Of a DNA stretch of 11,047 nucleotides, positions 5,605-11,047 are shown piece by piece. Each line of letters opens with the position of its first letter. The first letter of the stretch is position 1. The notes under the pieces are model-generated. The model saw nothing but the letters and a program-made list of their open reading frames with translations, was not told the origin of the DNA and made no database searches. Origin of the DNA: Bacillota bacterium (GTDB lineage: Bacteria; Bacillota; Clostridia; Acetivibrionales; DSM-2933); contig JAEYYB010000090.1 of the NCBI GenBank assembly GCA_023430975.1, positions 1 to 11,047 of the forward strand. The letters are read 5' to 3'. The position numbers and the translations under genes were made by a program.

Positions 5605-7365
5605 TTATTCCTCCCCTTCATCTCCGCTATTGTCACCACTTCTATCCCAGGCCCTGCTATATTTAGGCTGCGTTCTATCTTTCTTTGTATTCATATAGTC
5701 AGGCCTTTTTTCTTCTTTCCATATAGGTACCTTAAAAATATTCTCAACAAAGCTGTCCGATGTGCGTGGTGCAAAAGGTGAAAAATAAGGCACTCCGAAA
5801 GACTTTGCACTAACAAACCATAATCCAAGAAGAAACATACCTGTAGTAACTCCTAAAAATCCTGACGATACGGCCAAAAGTATAAATACAAACCTTAATA
5901 TCCTGAAAGCAAAACCTGCTGAAAAGTTAGGTATGGCAAAGGAACCGATACCTGTAACAGCAACAATTATTATTAGTATAGGGCTTACAATATTGGCAGC
6001 AACAGCAGCCTGTCCCAGTATCAAAGCTCCTATGATACCGAGTGTAGGTCCTATTGGTCCAGGAATCCTTATACCTGCTTCACGTATAAGCTCAAAGGAT
6101 ACTTCCATGATAAGCACTTCTACTATAGCCGGAAAAGGTACCTTTTCACGTGCTGATGCTATGGCAAGCAGCAAGTCTGTAGGAATCATCTCGTGGTGAA
6201 AATCTGTTATGGCTATATATAAACCAGGCAGCAGCAGTGACATTAATACTGCACCAATTCTTACAATTCTTAATAGGTTTGCATAGGGAAACCTTAAATA
6301 TTTATCCTCAGCAGCTTGAACCAGATCATGGTTAGTTATCGGAACCACAAGGACAAAAGGACTTCCATTCATAATTATAGCTACCCTGCCTTCTGCAAGC
6401 ATTGCAGATACCCTGTCAGGCCTTTCGGTAGCTAATACCTGGGGTGTTGGTAAAAACGGGTTATCCTCGATGAACTGTTCAAGCTCTCCAGTGTCCAGTA
6501 TATGGTCTACTTTAATTTTTTTCAGCCTCCTCCTTACTTCCTTTACAAGAGAGCTGTTGGCTATATCTTTTATATAAAGCATGGAACAAGGAGTTTTGCT
6601 TCTTCTTCCAATCTGTATATTTTCTACAATAAGATTTTCATCCTTAAGCCTTTTTCTTATGAGTGAGGTATTTCCCCTCAAGGATTCATTAAATCCCTCC
6701 TGAGGGCCCCGGATTACCAGCTCGGTGTTAGGTCTTTCAACTCCTCTTGCCTGCCATCCCTTCACATCTGCTGTGAAGGCTACACTTAATCCTTCAATGT
6801 AGATACCACATCCGCCAAAATTAACATCATCCACAACATCTTGGTGCTCCGATACTTCTTTTATCTGGTTGTGGGGCAGTATATTACCCTTAATATATTC
6901 AGCAATATCTTTTGCCTGGCTTTTAATATCAAAACTTGACAGCATCATAAGCGGCTGTAGTATATCAGAGTTAACAACCTTCCTATCCACCATACCGTCT
7001 ATAAAAATCATGAAAGCTGGTAATGCCTTGTCCTTTACAATAATATCAAACTCCCGGATCACAATATCTCCATTGCTTGGAATACTATACTTATTTTTTA
7101 TAAATTCCAGATTATCTGAAAGCTTACTGCTTATATCAGACTTTTTACCTTTTTCCTTTTCTTCCGACTTATTACTTCCAGGGCCCGCAAGTTTTGTTAA
7201 AATCCCTTCACTTTTCTTTTTTTCAGATTTCTCTTTTTTGGGAGGATTATCCTCCAGCTCATTAAGTTCAACTTCCCGTGGTGTTTCCTTCAAGATAAAA
7301 GGTTCTGTTTTTGTAGGCTCCCTAAAGGAAATCAGGTTTAAAAATATCCTTTTTATATCACTCAA
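5605..7365 (-). CDS. gerA-like: Spore germination protein, GerA subunit
   Basis: A 586-residue A subunit of a GerA-type receptor. Residue numbers here count from a GTG at 7374. A charged linker rich in Lys, Glu and Ser (about 40-80) precedes the soluble N-terminal domain, which carries IRGPQEGFNESLRGNTSLIRKR (about 221-242) and TERPDRVSAMLAEGRV (316-331). The membrane domain begins near 367 (LLRIVRIGAVLMSLLLPGLY) and includes PGPIGPTLGIIGALILGQ (438-454) and LRFVFILLAVSSGFLG (493-508). A hydrophilic tail ends GDEGEE. Start choice: AGGAG (7374-7378) overlaps the in-frame GTG at 7374, so initiation is more likely at TTG 7365, eight bases downstream. It is the first gene of the operon, 2 bp before gerC, and divergent from a 69-aa protein gene. 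It is longer than many family members (about 480-550), mainly because of the N-terminal linker. Confidence 0.95.
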   Translation of the reverse strand: MSDIKRIFLNLISFREPTKTEPFILKETPREVELNELEDNPPKKEKSEKKKSEGILTKLAGPGSNKSEEKEKGKKSDISSKLSDNLEFIKNKYSIPSNGDIVIREFDIIVKDKALPAFMIFIDGMVDRKVVNSDILQPLMMLSSFDIKSQAKDIAEYIKGNILPHNQIKEVSEHQDVVDDVNFGGCGIYIEGLSVAFTADVKGWQARGVERPNTELVIRGPQEGFNESLRGNTSLIRKRLKDENLIVENIQIGRRSKTPCSMLYIKDIANSSLVKEVRRRLKKIKVDHILDTGELEQFIEDNPFLPTPQVLATERPDRVSAMLAEGRVAIIMNGSPFVLVVPITNHDLVQAAEDKYLRFPYANLLRIVRIGAVLMSLLLPGLYIAITDFHHEMIPTDLLLAIASAREKVPFPAIVEVLIMEVSFELIREAGIRIPGPIGPTLGIIGALILGQAAVAANIVSPILIIIVAVTGIGSFAIPNFSAGFAFRILRFVFILLAVSSGFLGVTTGMFLLGLWFVSAKSFGVPYFSPFAPRTSDSFVENIFKVPIWKEEKRPDYMNTKKDRTQPKYSRAWDRSGDNSGDEGEE

Positions 7366-7446
7366 TTGGTTCACTCCTTTTAAAGCCAGTTATACCATCC
7401 TATAACCATCAAAACTTATTATTGGCAATTAAATAGATAAATATAC

Positions 7447-7476
7447 AAGTATGAAAACACCATAATTTCTTAGACA
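7447..7476 (-). promoter_or_regulatory. Candidate sigma-G-like promoter of the ger operon
   Basis: Read on the minus strand, TGTCTA (7476-7471) and CATACTT (7453-7447) are separated by 17 bp and lie about 82 bp before the gerA start. The -10 matches the forespore sigma-G consensus CATnnTA at all but the last position; the -35 is only a partial match to TGnATA. GerA-type operons are normally sigma-G transcribed in Bacillus, which favours the reading, but the match alone is weak. Confidence 0.3.
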
Positions 7477-7612
7477 TGAGCAAATTTTAGCAGAAACTTT
7501 CAAAATTTTATAAATAATTGATTACAACTTAAATAAAAGGGGATACTAAGGTATGACTAAGTAAAAATTAATGAAAAAAACAGTTATCCTAATGATGAGA
7601 GAAGGTATTTAT

Positions 7613-7822
7613 ATGAGACTAAGTGATATGAAACCTGATGATGAAGTAATAGTTTTTGATAAATTAAGCAGAAAAATTCGCAAGAGGCAGGGTAAATACA
7701 TTGCATCAAACAGCAATTTCCTGACCATACAATTCCAGCATTATAAGGATACTTTACTACTAACGGATTTGAAACAGGGAAAAGCACAAATATTTAAAGA
7801 TACCGAAGCAATTATATTTTAA
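7613..7822 (+). CDS. Hypothetical 69-aa protein
   Basis: I do not recognise the family. The start at 7613 is chosen because AGAGAAGG (7598-7605) lies seven bases upstream. An in-frame ATG at 7571 would add 14 residues but has no Shine-Dalgarno. The product begins MRLSDMKPDDEVIVFDKLSRKIRKRQGKY, with a basic patch KLSRKIRKRQGK, and continues into alternating hydrophobic and polar strands (NFLTIQF, DTLLLTDLKQG, AQIFKD). This suggests a small all-beta fold, perhaps SH3-like or nucleic-acid-binding (inference only). There is no signal peptide or membrane helix. A weak sigma-A candidate lies upstream: TTGATT at 7518-7523, then 18 bp, then GATACT at 7542-7547. The gene is divergent from gerA and followed by the gerC relic. 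Confidence 0.7.
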   Translation: MRLSDMKPDDEVIVFDKLSRKIRKRQGKYIASNSNFLTIQFQHYKDTLLLTDLKQGKAQIFKDTEAIIF

Positions 7823-7883
7823 TTCGCCTATACATTATACTTATATGAATTTTTTCCCATTGCACATATCGGCAATACAGACA

Positions 7884-8050
7884 AATACTGTCGCAAGGCA
7901 CTTTGGTACAATCGAAGAATGGGAGAAAAGTAACTGTAATAGACATTTTAAAGATGCTCAAGTTAATATATAGAAGTAAAATTTATAGTACGACGTAGAG
8001 GAACACAAACAATGAGTGCACCCACAATTTCAAAGGGAGGAAAAGAGAAA
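7884..8050 (+). pseudogene. Decayed 3' fragment of a second Ger(x)C-type gene
   Basis: From 7884 the plus strand reads NTVARHFGTIEEWEKSNCN, then RHFKDAQVNI, to a TAG at 7971. Skipping two bases (7971-7972) it resumes as EVKFIVRRRGTQTMSAPTI, then SKGGKEK. This lines up with the C-terminus of the intact GerC in this window: AKKHFLTWKEWEKYNW, KYKDATFSVDVSFKLRRPG and GSGGAEDKEK. The order and spacing of HF, EEWEK, N, KDA, V-V-F and RR-G are conserved. The frameshift, the missing upstream 300 or more residues and the lack of a start mark it as a relic. The frame stays open beyond 8050 to a TAA at 8105-8107, running through the terminator hairpin at 8067-8086. It lies on the opposite strand from the intact operon. 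Confidence 0.7.
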
Positions 8051-8066
8051 GTGAAATATACAAAAA

Positions 8067-8086
8067 AGGAGAGCCCATGCTCTCCT
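8067..8086 (-). terminator. Rho-independent terminator of the DUF1858 gene
   Basis: A perfect 8-bp stem AGGAGAGC / GCTCTCCT with loop CCAT; read on the minus strand it is followed by a run of T (A-run at 8062-8067 on the plus strand). It lies 61 bp past the minus-strand stop at 8147. Plus-strand reading from the gerC relic side shows no T-tract. Confidence 0.8.
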
Positions 8087-8098
8087 CTGTCATCCTCT

Positions 8099-8114
8099 CA
8101 AATGTAAGATTGAT
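8099..8114. repeat. Short relic of the palindromic repeat core
   Basis: CAAATGTAAGATTGAT matches the core of the palindromic repeats (CAAATGTAAGATTAAT at 97-112) at 15 of 16 positions. Neither the terminal repeat nor the opposite arm is present, so this is either a decayed copy or coincidence. Confidence 0.35.
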
Positions 8115-8146
8115 AAAAAAATAAAAATGAATTCATTTCTATATTT

Positions 8147-8335
8147 TTAACCTTGATTTAATGCATCCAATAATTTATCAATGTTTATACCATGCACCAT
8201 TGATGCTTCTTCCAAAGTCTCAGCCTGTGAAGACGGGCATCCTATACACCCCATACCAAAGCTCATTAAAATTTGTGCTGCCTGGGGGTTAGTCCTTATT
8301 ACCTGTCCTATAGTCATTTCCTTAGTTACCATCAT
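8147..8335 (-). CDS. DUF1858 domain protein, redox-disulfide type
   Basis: A 62-residue protein consisting of a single DUF1858 domain, the family also described as the hybrid-cluster-protein-associated disulfide domain. It shows MTIGQVIRTNPQAAQILMSFGMGCIGCPSSQAETLEEAS, with the CxxC motif at C30 and C33 followed by Pro, as in the family. It is expected to be a cytoplasmic redox or metal-handling protein; the actual partner is not known here, and no hybrid cluster protein gene lies in the window. AGGAGG (8344-8349) lies eight bases before the first ATG, which favours it over the second ATG immediately following. It is monocistronic, with a strong terminator downstream. Confidence 0.9.
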   Translation of the reverse strand: MMVTKEMTIGQVIRTNPQAAQILMSFGMGCIGCPSSQAETLEEASMVHGINIDKLLDALNQG

Positions 8336-8532
8336 GTTAATATCCTCCTCATTTTTAATTCTATTGTATATACCAAATAGAAGTCTGTCTAAAACTTTAT
8401 ATACCCATTATTTAATGGTATGTCACTTTTTTGTTAATTTATTTTCACATTTTATTTTTTCCAAATCCATGCTTTTTATAACCGCACCTCAAATAGAATC
8501 AATGGCTCTTTATTATTTTCATATAAAATGCC

Positions 8533-8563
8533 TGAGTACATGAATGAGACTTCTGCCATTCTA
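8533..8563 (+). promoter_or_regulatory. Candidate sigma-G-like promoter of the L,D-transpeptidase gene
   Basis: TGAGTA (8533-8538) and CATTCTA (8557-8563) are separated by 18 bp. The -10 fits CATnnTA exactly and the -35 differs from TGAATA at one base, in keeping with the forespore factor sigma-G. The gene starts at 8604, leaving a short leader. A perfect TATAAT overlaps at 8562-8567, but no sigma-A -35 stands at the right distance. Confidence 0.45.
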
Positions 8564-8603
8564 TAATCCTCCATATCGCATATATATTTATGGGGTGAAA
8601 TAG

Positions 8604-9314
8604 ATGATTATTATTATAAAAAAAGGCAAACTCTTTTTGCTTATATCCCTGATATCAATTACATTAGTATTTGCGAGCGGCTATCTCATTTATAATATAC
8701 AAAACAGCAAGGCAAAGCATGCCATAAAAAACCAAACTGAATATATGATTCTGGTACAGATAGATGAAAAAGCACTATATTTATTTGAAGATGGCAAATG
8801 CATTAAGCAGTATATGATAGCATCAGGCCACCCGAACTGGCCTTCTCCTATAGGTAACTGGAAAATCATCAGCAAGGGAGACTGGGGTGAAGGATTTGGT
8901 GGCCGTTGGATGGGTCTGAATGTCCAATGGGGTGAGTATGGAATCCATGGCACAATAGATCAAGGCTCCATTGGAAGAGCCGCAAGTCATGGTTGTATCC
9001 GTATGTTTAACAATGACGTTAAAGAATTATATGACATAGTTCCAATAGGCACACCTGTAATAATCAAAAACGGAACATTCGGGCCATTTGGAACAGGCTT
9101 CAGAGATCTAATTCCAGGAGACAGGGGAGCAGACGTCCTGGCTGTACAGAAAAGGCTAAAGGAACTTGGTTATTTCAAGGGATATGAATCTGGAATATAT
9201 GAAGATGATTTAAAAATAGCACTTATTAAATTTCAGAAAGACCACAATCTTAAAGTAGACAATACAATTACCCGCAATGTCTATAACGCTATGGGTCTTA
9301 TAGAATTCGAATAA
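8604..9314 (+). CDS. Membrane-anchored L,D-transpeptidase (YkuD) with C-terminal peptidoglycan-binding domain
   Basis: A 236-residue enzyme expected to form 3-3 cross-links in peptidoglycan, or attach molecules to it, outside the membrane. GGGGTG (8592-8597) lies six bases before the ATG. Residues 9-32 are one hydrophobic anchor (KLFLLISLISITLVFASGYLIY). The YkuD domain spans about 47-156: MILVQIDEKALYLFEDGK at its start, SPIGNW, then GIHG (His115) and SHGCIRM with catalytic Cys131 and His129. A peptidoglycan-binding type 1 domain follows at about 172-229 (DRGADVLAVQKRLKELGYF ... LIKFQKDHNL). All catalytic motif residues are present. The sigma-G-like promoter suggests expression in the forespore (inference). 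It converges on the helicase gene with 11 bp between stop codons. Confidence 0.93.
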   Translation: MIIIIKKGKLFLLISLISITLVFASGYLIYNIQNSKAKHAIKNQTEYMILVQIDEKALYLFEDGKCIKQYMIASGHPNWPSPIGNWKIISKGDWGEGFGGRWMGLNVQWGEYGIHGTIDQGSIGRAASHGCIRMFNNDVKELYDIVPIGTPVIIKNGTFGPFGTGFRDLIPGDRGADVLAVQKRLKELGYFKGYESGIYEDDLKIALIKFQKDHNLKVDNTITRNVYNAMGLIEFE

Positions 9315-9325
9315 GGTAAAGCACT

Positions 9326-10771
9326 TTACGTATCAGCTCTGCTTACCTTGCGAATCCTTCCTTTAATAGGTCTATCCTGCAATTCTTTTAAAACCAATTC
9401 CCCCTTATTGTTTAATACCTCCACATAAGTAGATATATCCAATATATTGATAATACCTATATCATCTGAAGTCATACCTTCGATATTACAAAGAGTACCC
9501 ACAACATCAACGGGTCTCATTTTCGTTTTCTTTCCTGCATTGACGTGCAGCTTCACTATGTCCTTACTCAGCTGTGCACCTTTTGTTTCTTTGATTTGTG
9601 GTACAGAATTTGTCTTCTCAACAAAATCGTGCTTCAAGTTGCTTACTGTTTCCCTATCAGGCTTTTCCTTTAAAGGAATCTCATTACCAATATATTGATG
9701 TATATTATAAAGCAGCTTATCTTCATTTGGGGTTACAAAGGTTATCGCCCTGCCCTCCTTGTTTATTCGCCCTGTCCTGCCTATCCTGTGAACATAGCTT
9801 TCACTGTCTCTCGGTATATCATAATTGATAACAAGTGAAATATCATCAATATCAATACCTCTAGCTGCAACATCCGTCGCTACAAGATACCTGAAGCAGC
9901 CTTGTCTGAAATCGTTCATCACCTTTAATCTATCTCGCTGTTCCAATCCACCATGAATCTTTTCACAAGCATAGTAGAAGCTTGACAGCTCATCATAAAC
10001 CCGGTCGACCATTTGTTTCGTATTACAAAATATTATACAACTGTCGGGGTTTTCTACTATGGTTAAATCCCTTAAAAGCTTCATCTTATCTTTCTGGTCC
10101 ACAGAATATCTTTCCTGGAATATCCTCTCTATAGTTGGATTCTGGTCTTCTATTTCCACGTATATGGGTTGTCTCATATATTTATCGCATAGAACTTTTA
10201 TGTCTTTAGGCATTGTGGCTGATAGAAGAACTGTTACACGCTCCTTTGACAAATTTCCTATTATAGTCTCAATCTGTTCAATAAATCCCATATCCAACAT
10301 CTCATCAGCTTCATCTATGATAAGGTATTTTATTTTCGAAGCATCAAGTGTATCCCGTTCAAGATGGTCTATAATACGCCCTGGTGTACCAACTACAACA
10401 TGAGTCTTCTGCCGAATCTCCTTTTCCTGATTATAAAATGGGGATTTACCGACAATTGCAGCAACCTTTAGCCTTTTAAACCTACCGAGATTAAAAATAT
10501 CTTCTTTCACCTGCATTGCAAGTTCCCTGGTAGGAGTAATAACCAACGCCTGTGGCTTGTTTTCTTCCCATTCAACCAATTCACAAATAGGAATAGCAAA
10601 AGCTGCCGTCTTTCCGCTTCCAGTCTGGGACTTTACTATTATATCCTTTCCTTCCAATACAGCCGGTATAACCTGATGCTGCACACAAGTAGGAGTCTTG
10701 TAGTTAAGCATGTCTACTGCTTTTTTTATTTCATCGCTTAATTTATAACTATCAAAATTATTCTTTTCCAT
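9326..10771 (-). CDS. dbpA: DEAD-box RNA helicase, DbpA/YxiN type
   Basis: A 481-residue ATP-dependent RNA helicase. All core motifs are readable: Q motif with Q31; motif I SQTGSGKT (48-55); PTRELA (80-85); TPGR (129-132); DEAD (153-156); SAT; IIFCNT; VATDVAARGID; and HRIGRTGR. The last 80 or so residues (KLHVNAGKKTKMRPVDVVGTL ... DDIGIINI ... PIKGRIRKV) match the DbpA/YxiN RNA-binding domain, which in that family recognises hairpin 92 of 23S rRNA, so a role in large ribosomal subunit assembly is likely. The start has only a weak Shine-Dalgarno, GAGAAG (10778-10783). The palindromic repeat begins 16 bp upstream, so the leader or promoter must lie within or beyond that repeat. Confidence 0.93.
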   Translation of the reverse strand: MEKNNFDSYKLSDEIKKAVDMLNYKTPTCVQHQVIPAVLEGKDIIVKSQTGSGKTAAFAIPICELVEWEENKPQALVITPTRELAMQVKEDIFNLGRFKRLKVAAIVGKSPFYNQEKEIRQKTHVVVGTPGRIIDHLERDTLDASKIKYLIIDEADEMLDMGFIEQIETIIGNLSKERVTVLLSATMPKDIKVLCDKYMRQPIYVEIEDQNPTIERIFQERYSVDQKDKMKLLRDLTIVENPDSCIIFCNTKQMVDRVYDELSSFYYACEKIHGGLEQRDRLKVMNDFRQGCFRYLVATDVAARGIDIDDISLVINYDIPRDSESYVHRIGRTGRINKEGRAITFVTPNEDKLLYNIHQYIGNEIPLKEKPDRETVSNLKHDFVEKTNSVPQIKETKGAQLSKDIVKLHVNAGKKTKMRPVDVVGTLCNIEGMTSDDIGIINILDISTYVEVLNNKGELVLKELQDRPIKGRIRKVSRADT

Positions 10772-10787
10772 CTATTCTTCTCTTTTC

Positions 10788-10923
10788 TATATTAAAAGTG
10801 TTAATAATCTTACATTTGGCAGAGCAAATAACGAACGGTTCAACATAATTAAAATCAGTATTAATCTTACATTTGGCAGAGCAAAATAACGAACGTTTCA
10901 ACGTTATTTTGTGATAGACAAAT
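10788..10923. repeat. Nested MITE-like palindromic repeat, right copy (truncated, inverted)
   Basis: This starts with the outer terminal repeat TATATTAAAAGTG (10788-10800) and continues through core TAATCTTACATTTGGC to the inner element tip AATTAAAATCAGTA (10848-10861) and a second core. It stops matching abruptly after GATAGACAAAT (10923), so the distal halves of both the inner and outer palindromes are missing. It matches the reverse complement of 49-184 at 132 of 136 positions. It lies directly upstream of the helicase gene. Confidence 0.85.
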
Positions 10924-10952
10924 CAATGTCATCAAGCTAACGTTCCATAAAA

Positions 10953-11047
10953 TTACAGGACATCTTTCTTGTTCATGTGAAACCGTTTCTTTCTTGGAAG
11001 CTTTCTCTCGATCTTCCTGTCAGGCCGTATTGGTATCCGATTCTTAG
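10953..11047 (-). CDS. Possible 3' end of a minus-strand gene (partial)
   Basis: Reading inward from the right edge, the minus strand has an open frame of about 31 codons ending with TAA at 10955-10953. The last residues are KNRIPIRPDRKIERKLP, then RKKRFHMNKKDVL. It is strongly basic and looks plausible as a C-terminal tail, but the body lies outside the window, the family is not recognisable, and a random open frame of this length is possible. Confidence 0.3.
   Translation of the reverse strand, partial: KNRIPIRPDRKIERKLPRKKRFHMNKKDVL

Noticed and set aside
5581..7405. Plus-strand open frames opposite gerA and gerC
   Set aside because: Antisense shadows of strongly recognisable spore germination genes, with no start signals.
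7552..7563. Three-codon ORF (ATG ACT AAG TAA) ahead of the 69-aa gene as a leader peptide
   Set aside because: Too short to separate from chance; no attenuator-like hairpins follow.
8125..8138. AAATGAA/TTCATTT palindrome as the DUF1858 terminator
   Set aside because: The stem is nearly all A and T and weak; the GC-rich hairpin with T-tract at 8067-8086 is a much better candidate.
8181..8543. 120-codon plus-strand frame across the DUF1858 gene
   Set aside because: The frame is antisense to a recognisable DUF1858 gene, has no ribosome binding site, and its downstream part is only AT-rich hydrophobic codons.
9316..9329. GTAAAGCACTTTAC as a terminator between the convergent ldt and helicase genes
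   Set aside because: The stem leaves almost no loop, has no T-tract on either strand, and overlaps the helicase stop codon.
9447..10403. Plus-strand open frames opposite the helicase
   Set aside because: Shadows of a helicase with every DEAD-box motif intact.

Overview
The window looks like chromosomal DNA of a low-GC, endospore-forming Firmicute, most likely a Clostridia member. The reasons are an AT-rich sequence, strong AGGAGG-type ribosome binding sites, a complete GerA-type spore germinant receptor operon, a DUF1858 redox-disulfide protein, a DUF1540 protein and a copper amine oxidase-like surface domain. The genus is not determinable from the window alone.

Layout. Positions 1-184 are part of a nested palindromic repeat. 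A 58-aa DUF1540 protein (+, 311-487) follows. A secreted beta-helix protein with a copper amine oxidase-like N-terminal domain (-, 601-1734) ends against a strong terminator. A largely gene-free stretch (1735-2083) holds a perfect 24-bp palindrome and a possible coding relic. An FG-GAP/VCBS-type protein (+, 2084-2803) converges on the ger operon, with a 101-bp MITE-like palindrome between them. The ger operon (-) reads gerA (7365-5605), gerC (5602-4304), a 59-aa two-helix membrane protein (4307-4128) and gerB (4086-2992). Divergent from it is a 69-aa protein of unknown function (+, 7613-7822). Next come a decayed 3' fragment of a second gerC-type gene (+, about 7884-8050), a DUF1858 protein (-, 8335-8147) and its terminator. 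A membrane-anchored L,D-transpeptidase (+, 8604-9314) converges on a DbpA/YxiN-type DEAD-box RNA helicase (-, 10771-9326). The right end carries a second copy of the left-end repeat in inverse orientation, and possibly the 3' end of another minus-strand gene.

How the genes fit together. The ger genes would build a nutrient receptor in the spore inner membrane (GerA and GerB in the membrane, GerC as a lipoprotein, the small protein as a candidate accessory subunit). The L,D-transpeptidase has a sigma-G-like promoter match and may act on forespore or spore peptidoglycan. The gerC relic suggests that a second receptor locus, or a duplicated operon, once lay beside the intact one. The helicase, the DUF1858 protein and the beta-helix protein have no evident link to sporulation.

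I see no clearly new defence, mobile or biosynthetic system. The most notable items are the palindromic repeat family (a 136-bp inverted pair differing at 4 positions, plus one solo copy), the small gene inside the ger operon and the gerC relic. All similarity calls come from reading the sequence by eye; no database search was run.
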